Virus record (IMG/VR): IMGVR_UViG_3300025141_000020
Coordinates: 124,001-188,000 of that record
Strand: one strand, 5' to 3'
Length of the DNA: 64,000 bases
Source: a virus
The position numbers and the translations under genes were made by a program. Shown one piece after another: positions 1 through 7,878 of the stretch. The first letter of the stretch is position 1. Each line of letters opens with the position of its first letter. Under the pieces are notes generated by a model. It saw nothing but the letters and a program-made list of their open reading frames with translations. It made no database searches and had not been told where the DNA came from.

Positions 1-293
1 AGGAACAAACAATACCCACTTTATTCCATAATCTATATAATGATAAAGACCTTAAAATCTCCCCAACATCAGTGTGGATGAATCTTTATTTGTCACTTGA
101 TGAGATTTCAGCTATGAAACTTATATTAGATTCTGAATATGAGAAATTACGTGGATATGTACGTTACGGTTTAGCTGATAGTACTAACACCCCTCTTAGA
201 GATGTTATGTTGTCTGGTGATTTTTTATTTGGGATTAAACGGGTTGGTAGGACTATGGATTGTCCAACCAGGTCATTCATTAACGGCTTATGA
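1..293 (+). CDS. C-terminal part of an unidentified cassette protein (truncated by window start)
   Basis: An open frame enters from the left edge (codons in phase with base 3) and ends at TGA 291-293. About 96 residues are visible, including GYVRYGLAD and, near the end, GDFLFGIKRVGR. An internal ATG at 72 exists, but the frame is open back to the edge, so the true start lies outside the window. The next gene starts two bases after the stop, so this is probably the preceding member of the glycan cassette. I do not recognise the fold and assign no function. Confidence 0.6.
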   Translation, partial: EQTIPTLFHNLYNDKDLKISPTSVWMNLYLSLDEISAMKLILDSEYEKLRGYVRYGLADSTNTPLRDVMLSGDFLFGIKRVGRTMDCPTRSFINGL

Positions 294-294
294 T

Positions 295-1113
295 ATGAAT
301 AGTATATTAGGCTTAAAGGGAAATTCAGGTTGTGAGTTAGCTATTTTAGGAGATACGATTCGAAAGTCTTGCGAACGTAACTATAACGATAGGTTAAAAT
401 TACAGTGTAAAAAACAAACTGATTTTAATAATGGTATATTTAGTACACCAAAAGTTTATGAATCTGGTATAGACAATCAAGGAAAATTCTTTTTTAATAT
501 GGAATTCATGCCGTGTAAAACGTTTGATAGGGTATTTAATACTGCAACTAAGGCTTATTTAGATACTATTATAGGAAAACTCTTGGATTTCACAATAGCG
601 AATACTAAAAAAACAACGGATTTTTCAAGTAAGATAATAACCACCAAATATGAATCAGTAAAAAATAACATAAGGGCACAGAAAAATATTGATGTTAGCT
701 ATTTAGACGATATTTTTTATTCATTAGATGAAACTATAAACATACCTGAAGGTTATTGTCATGGAGATTTAACATTTTCTAATTTATTATTCGATGGAGA
801 TAATATAGTTTTGTTAGATTTTTTAGATACCTATCTAGACTCACCAATGCAGGACATTGTAAAAATTAGACAAGATACAAAATATCATTGGTCTATAAGA
901 ATGTTAGATTGTAAGTTTGATGGAGTAAAATTGACTCAGTGCCTAAATTATATTGATAAAAAAATAGATTATGAGTTCTCAAAAAATGAGTACTATGTAG
1001 AATACTATGCAGTTTTTCAGATTCTAAATTTACTTAGAATAGTACCATACTGTAAAGAAATAAAGAATGTTAATTATTTAATAAATGAAGTAGATAAGTT
1101 ATGTCAACACTAA
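295..1113 (+). CDS. Phosphotransferase of the aminoglycoside/choline kinase-like fold
   Basis: The protein has about 272 residues from ATG 295. The motif YCHGDLTFSNLLF near residue 160 is the kinase catalytic loop (HGDLxxxN), followed by VLLDFLDT, a DFG-like metal-binding segment. The N-terminal part (LGLKGNSGCELAIL, then VRK-like IRKSCE) fits the nucleotide-binding lobe. A start at 202 would add 31 residues that overlap the previous gene and look unlike the family, so 295 is preferred. It overlaps the next gene by 13 bases. In a cassette of sugar-nucleotide genes it may phosphorylate a sugar or alcohol before activation by the adjacent nucleotidyltransferase. The substrate is inference. Confidence 0.7.
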   Translation: MNSILGLKGNSGCELAILGDTIRKSCERNYNDRLKLQCKKQTDFNNGIFSTPKVYESGIDNQGKFFFNMEFMPCKTFDRVFNTATKAYLDTIIGKLLDFTIANTKKTTDFSSKIITTKYESVKNNIRAQKNIDVSYLDDIFYSLDETINIPEGYCHGDLTFSNLLFDGDNIVLLDFLDTYLDSPMQDIVKIRQDTKYHWSIRMLDCKFDGVKLTQCLNYIDKKIDYEFSKNEYYVEYYAVFQILNLLRIVPYCKEIKNVNYLINEVDKLCQH

Positions 1114-2159
1114 TAATACCATGTGCAGGTAGAAGCACAAGATTCCCTAACTCTAGGCCTAAATGGTCTCTTACCCATCCTTACGGAGACTTAATGTTTA
1201 TTCAGTCGATTAAGGGGTTAGATTTAAGCAAATACTCAGAAATAGTATCAGTTTTTCTAAAAGAAGACATCGAAAAGTTTAATTTATTAGATGGGCTTAA
1301 TCAGTCTCTTGGAGAAATAGACGTGAAAACATCAATAGTTTTACTTGAGGAACCAACATCTAGCCAAAGCGAAACTGTTTCAGAAGCTATAAAGGCATTA
1401 AACCTTAAGGGAGATATCCTAATAAAAGATTGTGACGCATATTTTACAGCTGAATATAGTACTGGAAATTTTGTTTATACTTCAAATCTTAGAGATGTTT
1501 CAAACATCAAAGCAAGTAGTAAGAGTTATGTTGATGTGGATAAGAATGGAATAATACAAACAGTAGTAGAAAAAGATGTAATTAGTAATGAATTTTGCTG
1601 CGGTGGATATGGATTTTCAGACGCAGAAAAGTTTGTACAGACCTATGATAAGCTAAAAGATTCTGCAGAAGGAGAAATTTATATTTCACATATAATTTTT
1701 CAACAACTACTAGATGGAGAACAGTTTATTACTTGTAGTACTTCAAACTTCAATGATTGGGGAACATTAAAGGATTGGAATGAGTATAAAAAACAATATA
1801 AAACTTTATTTTTAGACTTGGATGGTGTATTGGTGGAAAATTCGGGAGAATATATAGGAAAAAGATGGGGCACCACTGATGCTCTAGAATCAAATAAAGA
1901 CTACATAAACAATTTGTATGAAACAGGCAAGGTGAGAATAATATTCACAACTTCTAGAAAGAGTAAATTTAAAGGTGAAACTATTTCACAACTAGAAAAA
2001 TGTGGAATAAAGTATCACAACATAATATTCGATTTACTACATTGTCAGAGAATATTAGTGAATGATTTTTCTAGCAGTAATTCATTTCCAACAGCTAAGG
2101 CGGTTAATCTTCCAAGAAACAATGACAATCTAGAACAATATCTATCGGATAGTTTTTAA
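1101..2159 (+). CDS. Bifunctional sugar nucleotidyltransferase and HAD-like protein
   Basis: Residues 1 to about 230 form a nucleotidyltransferase domain: the start LIIPCAGRSTRFP is the nucleotide-binding signature, DILIKDCDAYF supplies a metal-binding Asp region, and NDWGTLKDWNEY is typical of the end of such domains. From about residue 235, TLFLDLDGVLVENSG is motif I of a HAD phosphatase, followed by IIFTTSRKS (motif II region) and a C-terminal LVNDFSSSN segment. Capsule loci contain similar two-domain proteins that activate a sugar phosphate and dephosphorylate an intermediate. It is translationally coupled to the upstream kinase-like gene. The exact nucleotide and sugar cannot be read from the sequence. 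Confidence 0.75.
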   Translation: MSTLIIPCAGRSTRFPNSRPKWSLTHPYGDLMFIQSIKGLDLSKYSEIVSVFLKEDIEKFNLLDGLNQSLGEIDVKTSIVLLEEPTSSQSETVSEAIKALNLKGDILIKDCDAYFTAEYSTGNFVYTSNLRDVSNIKASSKSYVDVDKNGIIQTVVEKDVISNEFCCGGYGFSDAEKFVQTYDKLKDSAEGEIYISHIIFQQLLDGEQFITCSTSNFNDWGTLKDWNEYKKQYKTLFLDLDGVLVENSGEYIGKRWGTTDALESNKDYINNLYETGKVRIIFTTSRKSKFKGETISQLEKCGIKYHNIIFDLLHCQRILVNDFSSSNSFPTAKAVNLPRNNDNLEQYLSDSF

Positions 2160-2171
2160 AAATAATTAATT

Positions 2172-2987
2172 ATGAAAATACCAGTAATTTTAATACATAA
2201 AGGATACCAAGACTACTTGGGTTGTGCAATTAACCAAGCACTTAAAAATAACCCGGTACGATTAATCGGTGATACTTCACCACCCATAACACATGATAGT
2301 TTTAAATTTGTTAACCTAAATAACTATTGTTTAGAGTGTGACGAATTTAGGTCACATTATGAGCACTTAAATACCACACCTGTTGAGTTTGAGATTTTTT
2401 GTTACCAAAGATGGTTCATATTAAAGAATTATATGCTAAGCAATAATTTAGATAAGATATTTTATATTGACTCTGATGTATTACTTTTTGCGAATATGAC
2501 CACTGAGTGGGAAAAATTTAATCAGTATGAAATGACTTTGTTACATAGGACAGCCGCTATATCTTCATTTATTACTTTAAGGGGGGTTACAGATTTTTGT
2601 AATTTTTTAATGTCGACATATGGAGATAAAAATACTTATAATTATAAAAAAATTGCCTCACATTATCAGGTTAGAAAAGAATGTGGTTTAGCTGGTGGTG
2701 TTTGTGACATGACACTCCTAGAATTCTTTCATTATTGTTCTGAGTGTGGGGGTGGTCCTGGTAAGGTTGGTGAAATGATGCAAATAATAGATGATTCCAC
2801 TTATGACCATAATATAAATGTTCCTGACCAAGGATTTGCATTTATTAATGGTAGAAAAGACTTCAAAATAAAAGGAGGCATTCCCTATGTTTATAATGAA
2901 AGATTAGGTAAGGAGATAAAATTTAATTCTCTACATTTTCAAGGTGGAGCTAAACAATTAATGAGAAGTGTGTATGACCAATGTTAA
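2172..2987 (+). CDS. Putative GT-A-fold glycosyltransferase
   Basis: This 271-residue protein starts KIPVILIHKGYQDYL and carries IFYIDSDVLLFANM near residue 100. The DSD in a beta-strand context is the DxD metal/nucleotide-sugar motif of GT-A glycosyltransferases. No transmembrane segment or signal peptide is seen. It lies between an NTP-transferase gene and a methyltransferase gene, as expected for assembly of a decorated sugar chain. The family assignment rests on the DxD context alone, so donor and acceptor are unknown. Confidence 0.55.
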   Translation: MKIPVILIHKGYQDYLGCAINQALKNNPVRLIGDTSPPITHDSFKFVNLNNYCLECDEFRSHYEHLNTTPVEFEIFCYQRWFILKNYMLSNNLDKIFYIDSDVLLFANMTTEWEKFNQYEMTLLHRTAAISSFITLRGVTDFCNFLMSTYGDKNTYNYKKIASHYQVRKECGLAGGVCDMTLLEFFHYCSECGGGPGKVGEMMQIIDDSTYDHNINVPDQGFAFINGRKDFKIKGGIPYVYNERLGKEIKFNSLHFQGGAKQLMRSVYDQC

Positions 2988-3576
2988 CGATTCCTGGAAA
3001 AATAAGAATGTCTTTAAAAAACAATTAAATTTTAATATATCCGAATTATCTTCTAAATCCACATACCCAAACCATTGGATTGATTTCATAACATTAATAA
3101 ATCTATTCAACCCTAAGTCGATATTGGATGTAGGATGTGGATGTGGTGCTATATACGAATTATGTAAAAAAGAACTTCCCAATTTACAATATTATGGTGT
3201 AGATTATTCTGAAGACGCGATAAATTTAGCTAAAGAGCATTGGAATAAGGATGTGTTTAGTGTTTGTGACTATAAGGATTTAACCAAGTCATATATCTCT
3301 AATTTTGACCTTATTCATCTTGGGGCTGTATTAGATGTGTTGGATAATGGTGATGAAGCTTTGGAGTACCTACTTTCATTATCTCCTAAAAATATTCTAA
3401 TCGGTAGAATGAAAATAACGGATAAAGATAGTCACTACACAACCTACCAAGCTTACGATGAGATAACTACTTGTGCCTATTACCATAGTAAAAATAATTT
3501 CTTATCTTTATGTGATAAATATGGTTACAATATACGTAACATAAATGATAATTTTTATTTAAACAAAAAAATATGA
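2974..3576 (+). CDS. Class I SAM-dependent methyltransferase
   Basis: The protein has about 200 residues. ILDVGCGCGAIYELC is motif I of Rossmann-fold methyltransferases (DxGxGxG), followed by YYGVDYSEDAINLA, whose acidic residue should bind the SAM ribose, and FDLIHLGAVLDVL (motif IV region). A GTG at 2968 is in frame, but ATG 2974 gives the cleaner start, overlapping the preceding gene by 14 bases. It overlaps the following gene by 4 bases, so the three are likely one transcription unit. It probably methylates a sugar of the cassette product; the acceptor is unknown. Confidence 0.75.
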   Translation: MTNVNDSWKNKNVFKKQLNFNISELSSKSTYPNHWIDFITLINLFNPKSILDVGCGCGAIYELCKKELPNLQYYGVDYSEDAINLAKEHWNKDVFSVCDYKDLTKSYISNFDLIHLGAVLDVLDNGDEALEYLLSLSPKNILIGRMKITDKDSHYTTYQAYDEITTCAYYHSKNNFLSLCDKYGYNIRNINDNFYLNKKI

Positions 3577-4325
3577 CAGAATTTCTAGAAAAGTGGGATA
3601 GGGTAGATTTGATAAATTCTTTAGATGAATTTAATGAATTATATAAAAGTAGGCCCATAAAAGATAATGACGGTGGTATGAAATCACCCCACATGTTTTC
3701 CGCTTGGTTTATTGTAAAACAACTTAAGCCTGAATATCTAATAGAGAGTGGTGTTTGGAAGGGTTTGGGTACTTGGTTCTTTGAGAAGGCTAGTCCTGAA
3801 ACAAAGATAATTTCTATTGACCCGGCACCACATTTTAGAAAATATACAAGCCCTAATGCCACTTACCAAACAGAGGATTTTTTGGTGTCGGACTGGAGTC
3901 ATTTACCTAAAGAAGATACTTTTATTTTCTTTGATGACCATCAAAACTTTCTTGAGCGAATGAAGCATGCTTATAGTCTTGGGTTTAAAAAAATGATTAC
4001 GGAGGACAATTACCCTTACCAACAAGGAGATTGTTATACACCTAAAAAAATATTGGCTAATTGTAAGTATGTTATTGATTTAGCTGGTTCTAGAACTTGG
4101 TATGACAAAGTAGATGAGGACAATGAATATTTTAAAAATAATGTATCTGTGTATCAAGAAATGCCTCCAATATTTAAAGGTGAAGTGACTAGGTGGGGAG
4201 ATTTGTGGGGTGATGATTACCCAACACCAGAACCACTTTTAAAATTAGAAGATAGTATAAAATACTCAACTTTTTTTGGTGAAAAGGATGATTATACCTG
4301 GATTTGTTATCTTGAGTTAACATGA
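3573..4325 (+). CDS. Rossmann-fold methyltransferase-like protein of the cephalosporin-hydroxylase/rhamnosyl-methyltransferase type
   Basis: Of the 250 residues, YLIESGVWKGLGTWFF (about residues 55-70) has the glycine-rich loop and IISIDPAPHF the acidic second strand of a class I methyltransferase. TFIFFDDHQNF and MITEDNYPYQQGDCYTP resemble the metal-binding acidic segments of CmcI-like enzymes. It overlaps both neighbours by 4 bases (ATGA-type junctions), so it is translationally coupled. A sugar O-methyltransferase role is likely from context. The catalytic residues cannot be assigned with confidence. Confidence 0.6.
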   Translation: MTEFLEKWDRVDLINSLDEFNELYKSRPIKDNDGGMKSPHMFSAWFIVKQLKPEYLIESGVWKGLGTWFFEKASPETKIISIDPAPHFRKYTSPNATYQTEDFLVSDWSHLPKEDTFIFFDDHQNFLERMKHAYSLGFKKMITEDNYPYQQGDCYTPKKILANCKYVIDLAGSRTWYDKVDEDNEYFKNNVSVYQEMPPIFKGEVTRWGDLWGDDYPTPEPLLKLEDSIKYSTFFGEKDDYTWICYLELT

Positions 4326-5245
4326 TAGGGTTATTTAACATAAATACCCATACCTTAGATACGTCTAGGTACACCAATTTACTTCACGATAATATCGTTA
4401 CTGAGTTTGAGGATTCCATCAAAAGTTATGTGGGGGCTAAATATGCTGTTAGCTTTAATAGTGCTACTAGCGCTATTTTTCTATCTTTATTAAATAAAAA
4501 TACAATTTTAGATGTTCCTAGTATGATACCACCAGTGGTTTTAAATGCTATAGTAACATCTGGAAATAAATATACCTTTAACGACAATACGGGTTGGGTT
4601 GGTGATTCATACGTCTTACACGATTTTGGAGATTATAAAATAGTGGACTCAGCTCAAAAATTAGAAAAAAACCAATTTAAGTCAGAGTGTAATGATGGGG
4701 ATTTAATGGTCTTTAGTTTTTACCCTACTAAACCTGTTGGTGGGTCTGATGGTGGTATTATAGTCTCCAACGATATAGATAAGATTACGTTATTAAAGGA
4801 AATGGCTCTTAATGGTATGACTTATTCACATAATAACTGGGAAAGAAAAATTAGGTTTCCTGGGTATAAAATGTATATGAACAGTATTCAAGCTGATATA
4901 GCTATGAATAATTTTAATCTGTATGAGGAAAAGTTATCGTCACTTAAAAAAATTAGAGACATATATAATAACAAGTTAGGTTATTCAAATACTAGTAACC
5001 ACCTATATAGAATAGAAGTGGATAAGAGGGAAAATTTTATAGAGTATATGAAAACAAATGGTGTGTGGTGTGGAATACATTATGAAGCTGCTCATCTTAA
5101 CTCAGTATACTCTTTGGGTAATGTTAACTGTCCATTGTCAGAGAAAAAAAGTTTAAGAACTGTTTCTATACCTTTTCATGAACGATTGACTATTTCTGAA
5201 GTTAATATTATCATTAATGCAGTAAAAGAATATCGTGAAAAATAA
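4322..5245 (+). CDS. DegT/DnrJ/EryC1/StrS-family PLP aminotransferase
   Basis: This 307-residue protein contains YAVSFNSATSAIFLSLL (cofactor phosphate-binding region), VVDSAQ-like IVDSAQKL, and FSFYPTKPVGGSDGGIIV, where the Lys of YPTK is the expected Schiff-base lysine. It is about 60 residues shorter than most family members, mainly in the middle and C-terminal region. The family transaminates keto-sugars on nucleotide carriers. With the ketoisomerase downstream and GDP-mannose dehydratase after that, it most likely makes an amino-deoxyhexose. The start overlaps the previous gene by 4 bases. Confidence 0.85.
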   Translation: MIGLFNINTHTLDTSRYTNLLHDNIVTEFEDSIKSYVGAKYAVSFNSATSAIFLSLLNKNTILDVPSMIPPVVLNAIVTSGNKYTFNDNTGWVGDSYVLHDFGDYKIVDSAQKLEKNQFKSECNDGDLMVFSFYPTKPVGGSDGGIIVSNDIDKITLLKEMALNGMTYSHNNWERKIRFPGYKMYMNSIQADIAMNNFNLYEEKLSSLKKIRDIYNNKLGYSNTSNHLYRIEVDKRENFIEYMKTNGVWCGIHYEAAHLNSVYSLGNVNCPLSEKKSLRTVSIPFHERLTISEVNIIINAVKEYREK

Positions 5246-5633
5246 TATAAAGTGTACATTGGATGTCTTCGAGGATTATAGGGGTTGTTTATTGCCTATA
5301 GAATTTACTGGACTAGGTTTTGAACCTAAGAGAGTTTTTGTGGTCAATAGTGTTCCTGTTGGTGACATTCGTGGAAATCACTCACACCATAAAACTAAAC
5401 AGTATATAATTTGTACTAATGGGTCGGTTAATGTTATGTTAGATGACGGTAAAACTAAAAAAACAACAAAACTAAATAGAAACCAGTCTATTATGGTTCC
5501 AGAGTTAGTGTGGGATTCTCAAGAATTTTTAACGGAAGACGCTGAAATATTAGTTATATGTTCAACAGAATACAACATAGAAGATTATATACTAACCTAT
5601 GATGAATTTATTAAAGTGATTAACCAAAGATGA
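5235..5633 (+). CDS. WxcM/FdtA-like cupin, probable nucleotide-keto-sugar 3,4-isomerase
   Basis: The 132-residue single-domain cupin has the FdtA/WxcM hallmark RGNHSHHKTKQYIIC (about residues 50-65), where the histidines sit in the active site, and a second strand set ending MVPELVWDSQEF. Known relatives convert TDP-4-keto-6-deoxyglucose to the 3-keto isomer before transamination. Its position between the aminotransferase and the GDP-mannose dehydratase fits that order, though the carrier here may be GDP rather than TDP. It overlaps both neighbours (11 and 4 bases). Confidence 0.8.
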   Translation: MKNNIKCTLDVFEDYRGCLLPIEFTGLGFEPKRVFVVNSVPVGDIRGNHSHHKTKQYIICTNGSVNVMLDDGKTKKTTKLNRNQSIMVPELVWDSQEFLTEDAEILVICSTEYNIEDYILTYDEFIKVINQR

Positions 5634-6631
5634 AGAAAACAGCTTTAATAACAGGGATAAATGGGCAAGATGGTTCATATCTAGCTGAGTTACTACTTGC
5701 TAAAGGATATGAGGTCTGGGGCATACTAAAAAGAAATTCTGTAGCAGAAAATCAAACAGCTAGAATTCCAGATGATGTCTACAAAAAGTTAAATCTAGTT
5801 TATGGTGACATGACTGACATACCATCACTAATTAATGTAATCCAAAAGTGTAAACCACAAGAAATATACAATCTAGCTGCTCAATCACATGTTAGAATAA
5901 GTTTTGACCAACCTATTTATACGGCTCAAGTAACTGGTATAGGCACATTAAATTTATTAGAGTCTGTTCGGTTAACGGACCCTAAAATCAAAATATACCA
6001 GGCTAGTAGTTCAGAAATGTTTGGCAATAATATAGATAATGATGGTTATCAAAGAGAGACAACTCCATTAAATCCTGTATCACCTTATGGATGTGCAAAA
6101 GTATTTTCATACAACATAAGTAGGAATTATAGAAATTCTTACGGGATGTTTATTTCTAACGGAATACTATTTAATCACGAATCCCCTAGAAGAGGTGCTA
6201 ATTTCGTAACTAGTAAAGTATGTAAAGAAGCGGTTAAGATTAAATTAGGTTTGTCTGATAGGTTAAGTTTGGGTAATATGGATTCTAGTAGGGATTGGGG
6301 TCATGCAAAAGATTATGTGGAGGCTATGTGGTTAATATTACAACAAGATAAACCAAATGATTTTGTTTGTTCAACTGGTATATCACATACTGTTAAAGAT
6401 TTAGTAATATATGTTTTTGGTGAACTTGAACTGGATTGGGAAAAATATGTTGTTCAAGATAAAAAATACTTAAGGCCAGAAGAATTAACTCACTTAAAGG
6501 GTGATTGTAGTAAAATAACTTCAGAATTAGGGTGGAAACATAAATACACATTTGAGTCTATGTTAGATGAAATGATTGGCTATTGGTTAGATAAATTAAA
6601 AAATAATAAAAACGATGAATATAGAAAATAA
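5630..6631 (+). CDS. gmd: GDP-mannose 4,6-dehydratase
   Basis: The protein has 333 residues, near the family's usual 340-370. TGINGQDGSYLAELLL is the NADP-binding GxxGxxG. YQASSSEMFGN carries the catalytic Ser/Glu, YGCAKVFSYN the YxxxK pair, and NHESPRRGANFVTSK is diagnostic for GMD. It converts GDP-mannose to GDP-4-keto-6-deoxymannose, the branch point to fucose, rhamnose, perosamine and related sugars. The adjacent cupin and aminotransferase indicate an amino sugar. No GDP-fucose synthase is seen in the window. Confidence 0.93.
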   Translation: MKKTALITGINGQDGSYLAELLLAKGYEVWGILKRNSVAENQTARIPDDVYKKLNLVYGDMTDIPSLINVIQKCKPQEIYNLAAQSHVRISFDQPIYTAQVTGIGTLNLLESVRLTDPKIKIYQASSSEMFGNNIDNDGYQRETTPLNPVSPYGCAKVFSYNISRNYRNSYGMFISNGILFNHESPRRGANFVTSKVCKEAVKIKLGLSDRLSLGNMDSSRDWGHAKDYVEAMWLILQQDKPNDFVCSTGISHTVKDLVIYVFGELELDWEKYVVQDKKYLRPEELTHLKGDCSKITSELGWKHKYTFESMLDEMIGYWLDKLKNNKNDEYRK

Positions 6632-7199
6632 TAAATTATGGTGTGAAGAAGGTCATATGAATATAGACCAGGCAAATTTTATACAAAAATTATCAAAAGA
6701 ACAAAAGCCAAAATATTGTTTAGAGACTGGTTTTTGTACTGGTAGAAGTTCATTATCTGTAATACTAGGTAATGAAGATAATATTGAAAAATTTATAACA
6801 ATTGATATTAACTTTGATTATTGGCCTCCTTCTAGAAAATCTCTTGGTGAATTTGAATCTAAATATAGTTTTTATCGTGGAATTGAAAATAATTCTGCTG
6901 AAGTTTTAACTAAAGAATTTTTTGAATCAGAGTACCCTAATGGAATTGATTGGTTTACTGTGGATGGGGACCATTCATATGCTGGTTGTAAAAATGACTT
7001 ATGGACGGCTCTCCCCCACATGAATAAAAATTCAATCATGATTATTGATGATTATGAATCAAACACCCCAAATGGTTGTCCAATACCAGAAGTCACCAAT
7101 GCGTGTGATGATTTTTATAAAGAAAATTCAGATAAACTAAGTAGAGAAAAATGGAATAAGTTAGGTAAAGGGTTTTGTGTATTTAGAGTTAAACAATGA
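6615..7199 (+). CDS. Class I SAM-dependent methyltransferase (Methyltransf_24-like)
   Basis: In 194 residues, YCLETGFCTGRSSLSVIL is motif I, FITIDINFD the acidic strand 2, and DWFTVDGDHSYAGCKNDL plus SIMIIDDY the conserved VDGDHSY..DD core of this methyltransferase subgroup. That core binds a divalent metal in relatives. It overlaps gmd by 17 bases and the next gene by 4. A sugar or sugar-nucleotide methyltransferase is the simplest reading; the substrate is unknown. Confidence 0.75.
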   Translation: MNIENNKLWCEEGHMNIDQANFIQKLSKEQKPKYCLETGFCTGRSSLSVILGNEDNIEKFITIDINFDYWPPSRKSLGEFESKYSFYRGIENNSAEVLTKEFFESEYPNGIDWFTVDGDHSYAGCKNDLWTALPHMNKNSIMIIDDYESNTPNGCPIPEVTNACDDFYKENSDKLSREKWNKLGKGFCVFRVKQ

Positions 7200-7876
7200 A
7201 AGGTAAAAAAGTTTTAGTTTTGGGAAATAAACCCTATAGTAATTTCAAACTCAATAATATTATTGATAGCTTTGATATAATTTACAGATGTAACCTTGCT
7301 TGGCCTGGTAAGAACAATGGAACAAAATTTGGTAAATTAGCAATGTGTAATCATATATATGAAAATTTCGTAAAAAAATCTGTTAGTAAAGAACAATCCA
7401 TCAAGCCATATGAAAATGATTATGATAATGCATATTTAAGTGATTGGTATGATTGGTTTCAAGTAAATAAAGAAAATTTTGATGAGGTATTTCATCAAAA
7501 TGAACAGACTGGTAATCAATGGAATGAAATGCTTAAAAACTATGGCTGTCCACATAAATTTACAAGAACACCAAGAACAGGATATTCAACTATTTTTAGA
7601 AATTTAATAAACAATAATAGTGAAATATATGTTTCATCTTTTAGTTTGGATGATGATGAAATTAGAGAATCAATTGGGCTAAAAATTGATAAAGCAAAAT
7701 CAGAAGGTAGCGGTTGTCATTCAAAGTCAGACGAAACAAATATATTAACTTGGTTGCATAACAATGAAAAAATTGACGCGTCACTGTGTATGCTTGAAGA
7801 CACTGAAGAAATTAGTATCAAAAGTAATAATATGAAGTTTTCTAAGTTTATACTTGATTTAGTAAAAAAGAAATAA
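7196..7876 (+). CDS. GT29 (sialyltransferase)-like glycosyltransferase
   Basis: This 226-residue protein resembles a minimal GT29 catalytic core. VLVLGNKPYSNFKLNNIID followed by FDIIYRCNLAWPGKNNGTKFG matches the sialylmotif-L pattern (VGN, IDxxDxVxRxN, GxK). TPRTGYSTIFRNL with a later CHSKSDETNILTWLH matches the motif-S region and the downstream His. It has no signal anchor, unlike eukaryotic enzymes. The next gene contains a CMP-sugar synthetase-like domain, so a donor and transferase would be encoded side by side. The similarity was judged by eye and needs a profile search. Confidence 0.55.
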   Translation: MKGKKVLVLGNKPYSNFKLNNIIDSFDIIYRCNLAWPGKNNGTKFGKLAMCNHIYENFVKKSVSKEQSIKPYENDYDNAYLSDWYDWFQVNKENFDEVFHQNEQTGNQWNEMLKNYGCPHKFTRTPRTGYSTIFRNLINNNSEIYVSSFSLDDDEIRESIGLKIDKAKSEGSGCHSKSDETNILTWLHNNEKIDASLCMLEDTEEISIKSNNMKFSKFILDLVKKK

Positions 7877-7878
7877 TT

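Noticed and set aside
202-294. Longer N-terminus for the kinase-like gene (start at 202)
   Set aside because: The added 31 residues overlap the preceding coding frame and lack family resemblance; ATG 295 fits both spacing and alignment.
72-300. Possible frameshift joining the first partial gene to the kinase-like gene
   Set aside because: TGA at 291-293 followed by ATG at 295 is an ordinary gene junction, and the two sequences do not look like parts of one domain.
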